Part shown: positions 37,659-46,089 of the stretch, in pieces | How the letters are laid out: the number at the start of each line of letters is the position of its first letter | Position numbering within the stretch: the stretch's first letter is position 1 | Assembly (NCBI GenBank): GCA_028712885.1 | Contig: JAQTPK010000009.1 | Coordinates: 1-64,000, forward strand | Length of the DNA: 64,000 bases | Direction: 5' to 3' | From: Syntrophales bacterium | GTDB taxonomy: Bacteria; Desulfobacterota; Syntrophia; Syntrophales; UBA4778 | Made by a program: the position numbers and the translations under genes | Notes under the pieces: model-generated | What the model saw: the letters and a program-made list of their open reading frames with translations, nothing else | The model's database searches: none | What the model was told of the DNA's origin: nothing

Positions 37659-39101
37659 ATGAAACTTCCGGACCATAAATCCAAGATAGTATGCACCATC
37701 GGCCCCTCTTCCCGGGGGCCGAACGAGATCAGGGAAATGATCCGGGCCGGCATGAGCGCCGCGCGGCTGAATTTCTCGCACGGCTCCCCCGCGGAGCATG
37801 CTGAAACCATAAGGATCATCCGGGAGGAGGCCGCCCGGCAGAACAGGCCGGTGCCCGTGCTGGCGGATTTGCCGGGCCCCAAAATACGGGTAGGAATTCT
37901 TTCCGGCGGGCCGATCGAATTGAAGAAAGGCGATGATGTCGTCCTTGCGCCTTCGGGCGCGGCCGGAGCCGGCGAGATTCCCGTCGATTACGACCGCCTG
38001 CACGAGAGCGTTTCCAGGGGAGGGACCATATTCCTGGACGACGGCCGGATACGTCTCCGTGTCCTGGATTCAGCGGCCCCCCGTGTATTTTGCAGGGTGG
38101 TCGAAGGTGGTCTTCTCCAGTCGCGCAAGGGAATGAACATTCCCGGCTCCAGGCTGATGCCCGCGGCGGTTACGGAAAGGGATTTCCAGCTCATCGATTT
38201 CGCGCTGGATGCGGGGCTGAGCATATTCTGCGTGTCTTTTGTGAGCCGTTCGGACGACATCGTCCGGGTGAGAGAGTATGCGCGCAAGCGCGGCGGCAGA
38301 GTCTTTGTGATCGCCAAAATTGAGAGGGGGGAAGCCGTCAGGAACATGCGCGAGATTCTGGACGCGGCGGACGGGATCATGGTCGCCCGCGGGGATCTCG
38401 GGATGGAGATACCGATCGAGGATGTTCCTCTTGTCCAGAAGGAACTGATATTCGAGGCAAATCTTCGCGGCAAACCGGTCATCACGGCCACCCAGATGCT
38501 CGAATCCATGACCTCCAGCATCAGGCCGACGCGGGCGGAAGTAACGGACGTGGCGAACGCGATCCTCGATGGGACCGATGCGGTCATGTTGTCGGAGGAA
38601 ACAGCCGTCGGCAGGCATCCCGTGGAGGCGGTCCGCATAATGTCCAGAATCGCGAGAAAGGCGGAGCGGCGGCGGAAAGACGTTCCGGCCCTGGAAGATA
38701 TTGTGAGACGCGGCCTTGAAAAGAGAAAGAGAGCCGCTGTCGGCGAAGCAATTTCCCTCAGCATCATGCAGGCGATCCGGATCCTGAGGGTTAATTACGT
38801 CCTGGCGCCGACGCATACTGGAAGCACGCCGAGAAGGATCTCGCGATTCAAGCCGGACTGCTGGATACTTTCTTTTTGCGCGGACGAAAGGATACGCCTT
38901 TTTCTCTCGCTCACATGCGGAGTTTTTCCGTTCCCGCCGCCATCCGGCGAGACCGACGCCGGGGCAAGCCATGAAGAGATGGCAGTTTTTCTGAAGAACG
39001 AGGGACTGGCCGGGCGGGGGGACAGGGTTGTGCTTGCCCGGATGACGGCGCCGGGAGTTCCGGGAGGGCTGGACTCCATGGGCATTATCACACTGGTTTG
39101 A
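37659..39101 (+). CDS. pyk: Pyruvate kinase
   Basis: Makes pyruvate and ATP from phosphoenolpyruvate and ADP. Motifs: KIVCTIGPSSRGPNEIREMI, RLNFSHGSPAEH, ADLPGPKIRVGIL, the signature FVIAKIERGEAVRNMREIL with the catalytic lysine, MVARGDLGMEIPIEDVPLVQK and TATQMLESMTSSIRPTRAEVTDVANAILDGTDAVMLSEETA. C-terminal allosteric domain present. 480 residues. Confidence 0.97.
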   Translation: MKLPDHKSKIVCTIGPSSRGPNEIREMIRAGMSAARLNFSHGSPAEHAETIRIIREEAARQNRPVPVLADLPGPKIRVGILSGGPIELKKGDDVVLAPSGAAGAGEIPVDYDRLHESVSRGGTIFLDDGRIRLRVLDSAAPRVFCRVVEGGLLQSRKGMNIPGSRLMPAAVTERDFQLIDFALDAGLSIFCVSFVSRSDDIVRVREYARKRGGRVFVIAKIERGEAVRNMREILDAADGIMVARGDLGMEIPIEDVPLVQKELIFEANLRGKPVITATQMLESMTSSIRPTRAEVTDVANAILDGTDAVMLSEETAVGRHPVEAVRIMSRIARKAERRRKDVPALEDIVRRGLEKRKRAAVGEAISLSIMQAIRILRVNYVLAPTHTGSTPRRISRFKPDCWILSFCADERIRLFLSLTCGVFPFPPPSGETDAGASHEEMAVFLKNEGLAGRGDRVVLARMTAPGVPGGLDSMGIITLV

Positions 39102-39236
39102 TCATCCCTGCGCCTATTCTTATTTTGGATATTTAGAAGCTCCGCATCGGGCTTTCTCCGATTGTCCGGCGCCGCCTTTAATACAATAAGAAAAGGTAAG
39201 TTTATTTCAAATCCGGCTTGAAAAGAGAGGTCGAAT

Positions 39237-39398
39237 ATGGAGATAGGCACAAGCAGGGGCCAGGCGGAAACGGCGGCCATTATTCAGGCTGTCCTCAGGT
39301 ATTTCGATGGGGAACAGCACGCGGATGCCGCATCGCCGGAGGCCTCCATTCTCGATGCGTTCAGGGTCTATTTCAAAGAAAAGATGGATGGGACCTGA
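39237..39398 (+). CDS. Small hypothetical protein (53 aa), not in ORF track
   Basis: ATG 39237 with AGAGG 7 bases upstream opens a 53-codon frame: MEIGTSRGQAETAAIIQAVLRY ... EASILDAFRVYFKEKMDGT. It looks like a short amphipathic helical protein with good codon use for this window. It ends 22 bases before the first Slp gene. No family recognised. Evidence is the ribosome site, position and composition only. Confidence 0.55.
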   Translation: MEIGTSRGQAETAAIIQAVLRYFDGEQHADAASPEASILDAFRVYFKEKMDGT

Positions 39399-39420
39399 AA
39401 TATTGGATAGACCGGGGAAA

Positions 39421-39909
39421 ATGATGCAGAGGATTTCGGCAGCGGTTCTCGCTTTTATCCTGCTTGCGGGCTGTGCTTCCGTCATTTCCGAAAATGTACT
39501 CCGTGAGGCGGATCAATCCGTTTCTTTCAGGGATGTTTTACGTGATCCGGAAAGATACCGGGGAAGGATAGTCGTTCTGGGAGGGTCCATTATTAAAAGC
39601 ATTCCGAAAAAGAATGAAACATGGATAGAAGTTCTGCAGCAGCCGCTCGGCGGCAGGCTGAAGCCGAAGAATACCGATATTTCGGAGGGAAGATTCATTA
39701 TCAAGTACCGGAATTATCTGGATCCCGGCGTTTACCGGCAGGGGCGCCGAATCACCGCTGCCGGCGAAGTAGCAGGCCGGGAAGTCCTTCCGTTGGGAGA
39801 GATGCAGTATTCTTACCCTGTTCTCATTAACCGGGAAACGCATCTTTGGGAGGAGGAACCGGCATACTCATCTCCTCAGTTTATGTTTGGCATCGGTATC
39901 GGCATTTAA
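39421..39909 (+). CDS. Slp-family outer-membrane lipoprotein (copy 1)
   Basis: About 162 residues with lipoprotein signal MMQRISAAVLAFILLAGCASVIS (lipobox LLAGC). The Slp domain is recognisable by SFRDVLRDPERYRGRIVVLGGSIIKSIPKKNETWIEVLQQPL and GRFIIKYRNYLDPGVYRQGRRITAAGEVAG. Slp is a starvation- and acid-induced outer-membrane lipoprotein in enterobacteria; the role here is inferred only. Tandem with a second copy 48 bases downstream. The track start (39307) overlaps the 53-residue gene and is too early. Confidence 0.88.
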   Translation: MMQRISAAVLAFILLAGCASVISENVLREADQSVSFRDVLRDPERYRGRIVVLGGSIIKSIPKKNETWIEVLQQPLGGRLKPKNTDISEGRFIIKYRNYLDPGVYRQGRRITAAGEVAGREVLPLGEMQYSYPVLINRETHLWEEEPAYSSPQFMFGIGIGI

Positions 39910-39957
39910 TGCGGGGAGTCCGGAGTTAAGATAATTACCGAATCGAAGGCGAAAGCA

Positions 39958-40488
39958 ATGCGCCGCAATAGAATTTTTTTGATGCTTATTTGCGCCACAT
40001 TCCTATGTTCATGTGCGCCGTTTTCGCGGGAGATCATCAGGCAGTCGGATGAGGTCCTGACGGTCCGGGACGTTCAGCAATCCCCCGAAAAATACGCCGG
40101 TCGAATGGTTCTCTGGGGGGGGAGCATACTGGAGACCATCAATCAGAAAAGTGAAACCGTTTTGAGAATTCTTAAATTCGATCTGGATATGCAAAAAAAG
40201 CCGGCCAGGTCCGACAAGCCCGAAGGCCGGTTTGAAATAAGGTATCCGGGTTTTCTCGATCCGGCCATTTACGAATCAGGACGCCTTGTGACAGTGGCCG
40301 GAAAAATAGAGGGGATAAGCACTGCCCTGCTCGGGGAAATCAAATACGGTTATCCGGTCGTGCGCGCAGTCGAGATCAGATTGTGGGAGAAAATTGATCC
40401 GGCCCGGATCCCCCCGTATTGGTATGATCCATTCTGGGGTCCCCGCCCGTACTGGGACAGGTATCCTTATCACCCCTTTTATTGGTAA
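39958..40488 (+). CDS. Slp-family outer-membrane lipoprotein (copy 2)
   Basis: 176 residues, signal MRRNRIFLMLICATFLCSCAPFS with a lipobox ending in Cys. The Slp body (TVRDVQQSPEKYAGRMVLWGGSILETINQKSETVLRIL, then EGRFEIRYPGFLDPAIYESGRLVTVAGKIEG) clearly matches copy 1. The tail is rich in Trp, Tyr and Pro (PPYWYDPFWGPRPYWDRYPYHPFYW), common at the end of such envelope lipoproteins. A duplication with divergence. Confidence 0.88.
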   Translation: MRRNRIFLMLICATFLCSCAPFSREIIRQSDEVLTVRDVQQSPEKYAGRMVLWGGSILETINQKSETVLRILKFDLDMQKKPARSDKPEGRFEIRYPGFLDPAIYESGRLVTVAGKIEGISTALLGEIKYGYPVVRAVEIRLWEKIDPARIPPYWYDPFWGPRPYWDRYPYHPFYW

Positions 40489-40572
40489 ATAGTAAATAGT
40501 GAAGAGTGAAGAGAATGGATTACGTGCAACGGGAATTCTCTGCACGGAGCATCGGCTTTTTGCTTTTCCCTT

Positions 40573-40851
40573 TCACTTTTTAAAAAGGTCTTCGAGTTTT
40601 TTCCTGGCGTCCGAGCCTGGTTTTTCGCCGGCGGGGGATGAATCCCGGAAGCGGAAGAAGTCGCAGAAGTTCGATTTTTCCTTATCTGCAACCCTTTCCG
40701 CCTGCGGCTCGCGGCAGTTGTTGGAGAAGCCTTGCGCGAAGAACACGCAATTCAGGCAGCAGCGCAGGTCTCTCCCGCAGGCGGGACAAGCGTCCCGTCG
40801 GCCGGTGAAAAGATCCGTAATTTCCTTCCGGCAGGCATGGCAGACTTTCAT
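40573..40851 (-). CDS. Small cysteine-rich zinc-finger-like protein
   Basis: 92 residues with CHACRKEI, CPACGRDLRCCLNC, NCREPQAERVADKEKSNFCDFF. The pattern (two CxxC pairs, CLNCVFF, CREPQAERV and NFCDFF) looks like a conserved small family that I have no functional name for. The C-terminal tail is basic. Convergent with the Slp genes. Confidence 0.75.
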   Translation of the reverse strand: MKVCHACRKEITDLFTGRRDACPACGRDLRCCLNCVFFAQGFSNNCREPQAERVADKEKSNFCDFFRFRDSSPAGEKPGSDARKKLEDLFKK

Positions 40852-41350
40852 TCCCGCAGACTATTCCAGGATGCGTCCTCTTGCAAGCGTAAACGGGGGC
40901 AAGGCATCAGGAGGAGAAAGTAGAATATCTGTATGCCAATACCGCCTTCCCTCAGCTGGACGGAGGATGATACGCAACGGTAACATTCCTTCCGTTCCGG
41001 CGCATCCCTGCGGCCTGCATGCGAAGCGCATCCTGATCCCCCCGGACCTGAAAATTAATCCCTTGCGCATCAGAAAAAGGTTGATTCTCTCTTGAGAATA
41101 GAGAAGACTATTGTTAAATATGATGTCTCCGTTCCGGAAACCCGGGACTTCCGGGGGAAGGGGATTTTCCTTACCACTGGTTCCTGAAGCACCCTTGCTG
41201 CAACGTGTTCACGTTCAAGCTCTGCAGCCGATTTCTGAAGTAAATCTGTTCAGGCATGTCGAATCGCGCGCTCTTCGTTCCAGAAATGCGCGAGAGCAAT
41301 GCCGTTCCGGACGCGAGAAAATAGAACAGAAATATTCAAGGAGCAGATTT
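40852..41350. other. 499-base gap with no convincing gene
   Basis: A minus-strand frame at 40861-41070 ends 9 bases before the Cys-rich gene's ATG but has no recognisable domain or ribosome site. A plus frame overlapping the whole gap (40499-41095) has atypical composition. The region may hold the promoter and leader of the response regulator; a small hairpin TTCTCTCTTGAGAATAGAGAA is seen near 41085. Confidence 0.5.
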
Positions 41351-42007
41351 ATGGGAATCAGGATACTTTTAGCCGATGACCACAGGATCGTTCGAGACGG
41401 GCTTCGGACACTGCTGGAAAAGCAGGCCGATATGGAAGTCGTAGCTGAGGCTGAAGACGGACGCACCACGGTGAATCTTGCCAGAAAGCTTCAGCCGGAT
41501 GTGGTTATTATGGACATAACCATGCCGGACCTGAACGGTATTGACGCCACCAGAAAGATCGTGAGCGAGCTTCCAATGACTAAAGTGATAGCGCTGTCCA
41601 TGCATTCCGACCGGCGTTTCGTCTCGGGTTCTCTGGAAGCAGGCGCTTCCGGATACCTGATGAAGGACTGTGCGTTCGAGGAGCTTACCAGCGCCATCCG
41701 ATCCGTCATATCTTCCAATCGCACCTATCTCAGCCCCAAAGTCGCCGATATCGTGGTTAAGAATTATGTGAATAAATTCTCGAGAACGCGGACGCCTTCG
41801 CCGCCTACGCTGACGAACAGGGAAAGGGAAATGCTGCAATTGCTGGCGGAAGGCAAGACGACGAAAGAGATTGCGTCCGGATTGCACGTCAGCATCAAGA
41901 CGGTCGAAACGCACCGTCGCAATATCATGTCGAAGCTCAACAGCCACAGCATCGCGGACCTTATCAAGTACGCCCTTCGCGAGGGGCTCATTTCACTGGA
42001 GACCTGA
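41351..42007 (+). CDS. NarL/FixJ-type response regulator
   Basis: 218 residues. Receiver domain: IRILLADDHRIVRDGLRTLLEKQ (acidic pair), phosphoacceptor Asp in QPDVVIMDITMPDLNG, Thr/Ser and Lys in VIALSMHSD and GYLMKDCAFEEL. C-terminal LuxR helix-turn-helix: LTNREREMLQLLAEGKTTKEIASGLHVSIKTVETHRRNIMSKL. No histidine kinase is adjacent, so it is an orphan. AAGGAGC lies before ATG 41351; the track start adds unrelated sequence. A hairpin follows at 42032. Confidence 0.93.
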   Translation: MGIRILLADDHRIVRDGLRTLLEKQADMEVVAEAEDGRTTVNLARKLQPDVVIMDITMPDLNGIDATRKIVSELPMTKVIALSMHSDRRFVSGSLEAGASGYLMKDCAFEELTSAIRSVISSNRTYLSPKVADIVVKNYVNKFSRTRTPSPPTLTNREREMLQLLAEGKTTKEIASGLHVSIKTVETHRRNIMSKLNSHSIADLIKYALREGLISLET

Positions 42008-42031
42008 TTCCATCCATCGGTATGCCGGCGG

Positions 42032-42063
42032 AATAACGCGTTCCGGATCCGGAGCGCGTTATT
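42032..42063 (+). terminator. Strong hairpin after the response regulator
   Basis: AATAACGCG-TTCCGGATCCGGAG-CGCGTTATT: a 9-bp perfect outer stem with an inner CCGGATCCGG palindrome. No U run follows directly (CCCGCC then an A-rich stretch), so it may be a bidirectional or stability hairpin. Confidence 0.55.
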
Positions 42064-42253
42064 CCCGCCAAAAAAGAAAAAAATCCCGGCCCCATTCGAA
42101 GTATTCCCGTGAGACGGCCGCTTCCGCCTGCATGTCTCATATCAAATGCTGTTGATGATTTTTCTGTAGATAAGTACTCCGGATAGATGAGGACCGATCT
42201 GTTGCTGAAAACCTGGATATGAGTTGTTCCATCACTTTGCCGGGAGGGGTAAC

Positions 42254-42994
42254 ATGAAAATCGAACAGTCGGAAGCCGGCCGGCTGAATCGCCGGCAGTT
42301 TATCATCGGGGCCGGCGCGGCAGCAATGCTTATTGCCGCCCGGTTCAGCATGCCTCAATCCCTCCTGCATGCGGGATCGTCCGCCGGACCGATACCGTTT
42401 CCTCCGCTGCCGTATGCGGAAGATGCGCTGGCCCCCTGCATATCGTCAAGAACCATGAACTTTCATTACGGGAAACATCATCGCGGTTACGTAGAAAAAA
42501 CCAATGACATGATCCGGAATACCCGGCTCCAGGGACTTTCCCTCGAGGAGATCATGAAGAGAACCGCCGGAGTTCCGGACCGGTCCGCGATTTTCAACAA
42601 CGCGGCTCAGTCCTGGAACCATATTTTCTTCTGGAACAGCATGAAACCGGGCGGAGGCGGGGCGCCCGGCGGGGAATTGAAAAAGGAAGTGGAATCCTCG
42701 TTCGGCGGCATGGAAAATTTTCGCCGCGCTTTCGCAGAGTCGGCCGCGAGCCGGTTCGGGAGCGGATACGCATGGCTTGTCTCCGACAGTGGAGTTCTCA
42801 AAATCGAGAGCACCCCCAATGCGGGAAACCCGCTGACGGAGGGAAGAGTTCCGCTGCTGAATCTGGATGTGTGGGAGCACGCCTACTATCTTGATTATCA
42901 GAACCGCCGGCAGGATTACATATCCGCATTTCTCGACCATCTGGCAAACTGGGACTTCGCCGCCCGCAATCTGTCGTCGGCGGGGCGAAAGTGA
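42254..42994 (+). CDS. sodB: Tat-exported Fe/Mn superoxide dismutase
   Basis: Removes superoxide. The SOD domain has FHYGKHHRGYVEKTN (first metal His), NNAAQSWNHIFFWNSMKP (second His), LNLDVWEHAYYLDYQNRRQDYI (Asp and third His). About 246 residues from ATG 42254 (GGGAGGGGTAAC upstream). The extra N terminus holds a twin-arginine signal, LNRRQFIIGAGAAAMLIAARF, so it is predicted to be folded with metal in the cytosol and exported by TatBC, both encoded in this window. Fe versus Mn cannot be told by eye. Confidence 0.92.
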   Translation: MKIEQSEAGRLNRRQFIIGAGAAAMLIAARFSMPQSLLHAGSSAGPIPFPPLPYAEDALAPCISSRTMNFHYGKHHRGYVEKTNDMIRNTRLQGLSLEEIMKRTAGVPDRSAIFNNAAQSWNHIFFWNSMKPGGGGAPGGELKKEVESSFGGMENFRRAFAESAASRFGSGYAWLVSDSGVLKIESTPNAGNPLTEGRVPLLNLDVWEHAYYLDYQNRRQDYISAFLDHLANWDFAARNLSSAGRK

Positions 42995-43070
42995 CGGTTT
43001 ATCGCGAAGAGCGGGGTCATGTTTCTCTGTGTCTTGAGAGGATCCGAATAATGCGCGAGGGAGGAGGAAC

Positions 43071-43871
43071 ATGCATGCAAAACTCCTGATTATGATTTTG
43101 TCGCTGTTCGTATCGGCGCATTCCGCGCTCGGAGCCGTCCGGACGGAGCCGGTGGCTTACCGGGACGGAGATGTCCGGCTCGAAGGATGGATGGCGTACG
43201 ACGATGAGCCGGCGGGGAAACAGCCCGGCATCATCGTCGTTCATGAATGGTGGGGCATCAACGATTACATCAAAAAGAGGGCTGAACAGATGGCCGGTCT
43301 CGGCTATGTGGTTTTTGCCGTCGATATTTACGGTAAAGACACCCGTCCGAAGGACCAGAAAGAGGCTGCGGAGGCTTCCGGCAGATTCTCGAAAGATCGC
43401 GAGTTGCTGAGACGCCGGGCCGGGGCCGGTCTGGACGTGCTGAGGAGGAGTCCCAGGGCCGATGCGGCCCGCATTGCGGCCGTAGGCTACTGTTTCGGAG
43501 GAATGACCGTACTGGAGATGGCCCGCAGCGGAGCCGACCTGGCCGGGGTTGTCAGTTTCCATGGCGTGCTCGAAACCCCCCGGCCCGAAGACGCCCGGAA
43601 GATAAAGGGGAGCGTACTGGTGCTGCACGGCGCGGACGATCCCTTTGTGCCGCTCCGGCAGGTTAACGCCTTCATTAATGAGATGCAAAAAGGCGGGGTG
43701 GACTGGCAGATGAACATTTACGGAGGGGCGGTTCACAGTTTTACGAATCCTGCTTCCGGAGAGGATAGAAAAAAAGGGCTTGCGTATGACGAAAAGGCCG
43801 ACAGGCGTTCATGGGAAGCCATGAAATCTTTCCTGGAAGAGGTATTGGGGAAAGGCCGCAGGGTCAAGTGA
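43071..43871 (+). CDS. Exported dienelactone hydrolase-family protein
   Basis: Alpha/beta hydrolase with a Sec signal peptide (LLIMILSLFVSAHSALGA). VHEWWGINDYIKKRAEQMAGLGYVVFAVDIYGK is typical of the family. The catalytic triad is Cys in VGYCFGGMTVLEMA, Asp in LHGADDPFVP and His in GAVHSFTNP. 266 residues. Natural substrate unknown. Between SOD and the selenoperoxiredoxin (29 bases), perhaps one transcript. Confidence 0.88.
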   Translation: MHAKLLIMILSLFVSAHSALGAVRTEPVAYRDGDVRLEGWMAYDDEPAGKQPGIIVVHEWWGINDYIKKRAEQMAGLGYVVFAVDIYGKDTRPKDQKEAAEASGRFSKDRELLRRRAGAGLDVLRRSPRADAARIAAVGYCFGGMTVLEMARSGADLAGVVSFHGVLETPRPEDARKIKGSVLVLHGADDPFVPLRQVNAFINEMQKGGVDWQMNIYGGAVHSFTNPASGEDRKKGLAYDEKADRRSWEAMKSFLEEVLGKGRRVK

Positions 43872-43900
43872 TAATAAGAATACTTCAGAGGAGGCGAAAA

Positions 43901-44365
43901 ATGAAAGAACCTGTTTCGACGGGAGCAGAAATTCCCGACTTCACCCTGAAAGACCAGGATGGAAACGATTTCAGGTTTTCGCAGGCGCGGGGCAGGAAAA
44001 TCCTGCTCTCGTTTCATCCGTTGGACTGGACCGAAGTCTGACTCAGGCACCTTCAATCTCTGGAAGAGAATGCCGGTAATTTCGAAGCTGCGAATACGAT
44101 GGTCTTCGGAATCAGCGTAGACAGCGTCCCATGCAACGCCGCATGGGCGAAAGAAATTCAATTGAATAAAGTGAAGCTGCTCTCGGATTTCTGGCCGCAT
44201 GGGGGGGTTGCGCAGTCAATGGGGGTTTTCCGCGAAAAAGAAGGCATTACCGAGAGAGCGAATATTCTCGCCGACGAGAACGGGAAAGCGATTTTTGTGA
44301 AAATATATCCGATCAAGGAGATCCCCGATGTGGCCGAAGTGCTGGCCGCCGCACGGAAAAAATAG
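43901..44365 (+). CDS. Selenocysteine-containing peroxiredoxin (TGA read as Sec47)
   Basis: The track splits this gene at an in-frame TGA (44039-44041). Read through, it gives 154 residues from ATG 43901 (GAGGAGGCGAAAA before it): a peroxiredoxin with ILLSFHPLDWTEV-U-LRHLQSLEENAGNF, where U replaces the peroxidatic Cys of the family motif (HPLxWTxVC). Downstream GISVDSVPCNAAWAKEI and the C-terminal half are intact and in phase. Peroxiredoxins with Sec here are known from anaerobes. A candidate hairpin lies just after the TGA. A lone nonsense mutation at exactly this codon is the alternative but less likely. Reduces peroxides in the cytosol. Confidence 0.9.
44039..44074 (+). promoter_or_regulatory. 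Sec codon and candidate bacterial SECIS hairpin
   Basis: TGA followed by GGCA-C-CTTC-AATCTCTG-GAAG-AGAA-TGCC: two short stems and an 8-base loop containing G. Position just 3' of the TGA suits a bacterial SECIS, but the stem is weak and I matched it only by eye. Confidence 0.4.
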
Positions 44366-44495
44366 CCGGGCCGGGCTGACCGAATTCCCATCGATTCCAT
44401 CCTTTGCATTTGCAAATCTTCTCCTGAAACGATAAATATGTAAGCAAGGAATTTCCCGGGGCCGCTCCGATCTGTTTCAAGGATTTCCCGGGCGT

Positions 44496-44726
44496 ATGAA
44501 CGGGGAAGAGATTCGGATGCCGTTTTCCTCTACAGTTCAAGTCTTCGGGCTCGGCCAGTGTTCCCTTGATTATATAATTTACGGTCTGCTTCAGGGCTGG
44601 AATGAGGAAAAGAGCCTCGACCTGGCCGCATGGTCCGCCGCCCGGGTCAGCACCCGCATGGGAGGAAGAGCCGGCATTCCCTCCCTGGATGATTTGCGGA
44701 AGAGATGCCGGAAAACGGAGCAGTAA
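44496..44726 (+). pseudogene. PfkB-family sugar kinase remnant (internal deletion)
   Basis: A 76-codon frame in which the N-terminal PfkB strand (VQVFGLGQCSLDYI) is joined directly to the kinase C terminus (IYGLLQGWNEEKSLDLAAWSAARVSTRMGGRAGIPSLDDL). A complete kinase is about 300-320 residues, so roughly 240 residues are missing, including the GAGD catalytic motif, yet the frame is kept. Almost certainly non-functional as a kinase. It may be a true deletion or a misassembly. Followed by a small membrane protein 2 bases later. Confidence 0.75.
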
Positions 44727-44728
44727 CC

Positions 44729-44923
44729 ATGTCCGGTTTCAAAGCGCTTTACCTGGCGGCGTCACTGGCGATCATCGCGGCGCTCTGGCTGTTGATTCCC
44801 GAGGAATCCGGCCACCCGCAGGTCTGGGCCCTGGGTCTCAAGGCGAGAATGATCGGGTTCGTCGTTATCTGCCTGGCGGCCTTTTATTTTTTCTTTTTCC
44901 GGCGGGGGAAGAACTCAAGGTGA
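44729..44923 (+). CDS. Small two-helix membrane protein
   Basis: 64 residues from ATG 44729 (GGAG 8 bases upstream). Two hydrophobic segments, ALYLAASLAIIAALWLLIP and MIGFVVICLAAFYFFFF, joined by a short loop and ending in a basic RRGKNSR tail. No family recognised. Its stop overlaps the GTG of the next gene. Confidence 0.65.
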   Translation: MSGFKALYLAASLAIIAALWLLIPEESGHPQVWALGLKARMIGFVVICLAAFYFFFFRRGKNSR

Positions 44924-45555
44924 TCAGGGCGGTGATTTTCGATCTCGGGGGCGTTTTGATCAGGAACCCCGTTCCGGGAATGATTAATTTTTTTTCACGC
45001 GAGCTTCGGGTCGATCAGGATGTCTTCCGGTCGGCTTACCGGCTGCATACCCTGGAATTTCAGCGGGGAATGGTGACAGAGAAGGTTTTCTGGAAGCGTC
45101 TGTGCTCCGATCTGGAGAGGCCCGCCCCTGCGAGTCATTCTCTCTGGACGGACGGATTCGCGGCCGCATACCGGGAGAGGGCCGGTATGTTCCGGCTTGC
45201 CGTCGGGTTGCGGAAAGGGGGATACAGAACGGGCATCCTGTCCGATACGGAGCCGCCTTCGGTACGCTTTCTCCTCCGCCGGGACTATTCTATGTTCGAC
45301 GTGCGCGTATTTTCCTGCAGCGAGGGGATCACAAAACCGGATCCGGAGATTTTCATGACAACACTGCGGAGGATCGGAGCGAAACCCCGGGAATCCGTTT
45401 TTATCGACGATCGCCCCGTCAACATCCGGGGTGCGGATGAAGCCGGCATGAAGTGCATCCTGTTTAAAAGCATGGCGCAGACGCGTGAAGAGCTGTCCGG
45501 ATTCTTTGTGAGAGTTCCCGTCATTGGAGCCGGTGCATCCGAGGATCAGAAGTGA
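44920..45555 (+). CDS. HAD-superfamily hydrolase
   Basis: 211 residues from GTG 44920 (GTGA overlap with the previous stop). HAD motifs: VIFDLGGVLIRNP (nucleophile Asp, but Gly where the second Asp of DxD usually lies, as in epoxide-hydrolase and YihX-like members), GILSDTEPP, lysine in SEGITKPDPEIF, and VFIDDRPVNIRGADEAG. Probably a YihX-like phosphatase of unknown substrate. The track start at 44602 is out of place. Overlaps the following lipoprotein gene by 4 bases. Confidence 0.85.
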   Translation: MIRAVIFDLGGVLIRNPVPGMINFFSRELRVDQDVFRSAYRLHTLEFQRGMVTEKVFWKRLCSDLERPAPASHSLWTDGFAAAYRERAGMFRLAVGLRKGGYRTGILSDTEPPSVRFLLRRDYSMFDVRVFSCSEGITKPDPEIFMTTLRRIGAKPRESVFIDDRPVNIRGADEAGMKCILFKSMAQTREELSGFFVRVPVIGAGASEDQK

Positions 45556-46088
45556 AGCAAAGGATCATTACAGCAGCTGTTTGTCTGTTATTGTCCGGCG
45601 CTCTGTTTTCATGTGCGGAAACCGAAAAAAAACCGGGGCCGGGGGATGCCGTCCTGAATTACGTTGATGCACTGGCCCGCGGGCGCGCCGATGAAGCGGC
45701 GAAGTACCTGTCCGCAGACAGCCCGGAAAGGAAATTGCTGGCCGGGATGTCCGGCGCCTCCTCCTTTGAAGAGCGTTTTCTGAGGCAGGGCATGGCGCGG
45801 TACGTTTCGTGCGAAATAGGCAGGGTTGAACTCCTGGATGGCGGGTCCGGAGTCGAGGTCGCAGTGGCCGCGCCGGATCTTATGGTTTTGTTGGGGGATT
45901 TAGCACAGGTCATGCCGGCGGAGCAGGACGACAACCTCGAAGCGGTCGTTTCCGCCGGTGAGGCGGTGCACCATATGATTGAAAAATACCGAAAAGGAAT
46001 TCCCATGAAAAAGACCCGCGGGTGGTTCCGGCTGGTCCGGGAAGGCGATTCATGGAAAATTCATACCTACCGGAAGGAGGGGGGGTGA
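45552..46088 (+). CDS. Hypothetical lipoprotein
   Basis: 178 residues with a lipoprotein signal (AAVCLLLSGALFSCAETEKKPGPGDAV). The body (AVLNYVDALARGRADEAAKYLSADSPERKLL ... GWFRLVREGDSWKIHTYRKEGG) has the layout of NTF2-like DUF4878-type proteins, with a late strand WFRLV-DSWKI. Function unknown. Start GTG, overlapping the HAD gene. Confidence 0.75.
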   Translation: MKQRIITAAVCLLLSGALFSCAETEKKPGPGDAVLNYVDALARGRADEAAKYLSADSPERKLLAGMSGASSFEERFLRQGMARYVSCEIGRVELLDGGSGVEVAVAAPDLMVLLGDLAQVMPAEQDDNLEAVVSAGEAVHHMIEKYRKGIPMKKTRGWFRLVREGDSWKIHTYRKEGG

Positions 46089-46089
46089 A

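Noticed and set aside
40861-41070. Minus-strand frame ending just before the Cys-rich gene
   Set aside because: Well placed, but no ribosome site, no recognisable domain and possible chance openness; left unannotated.
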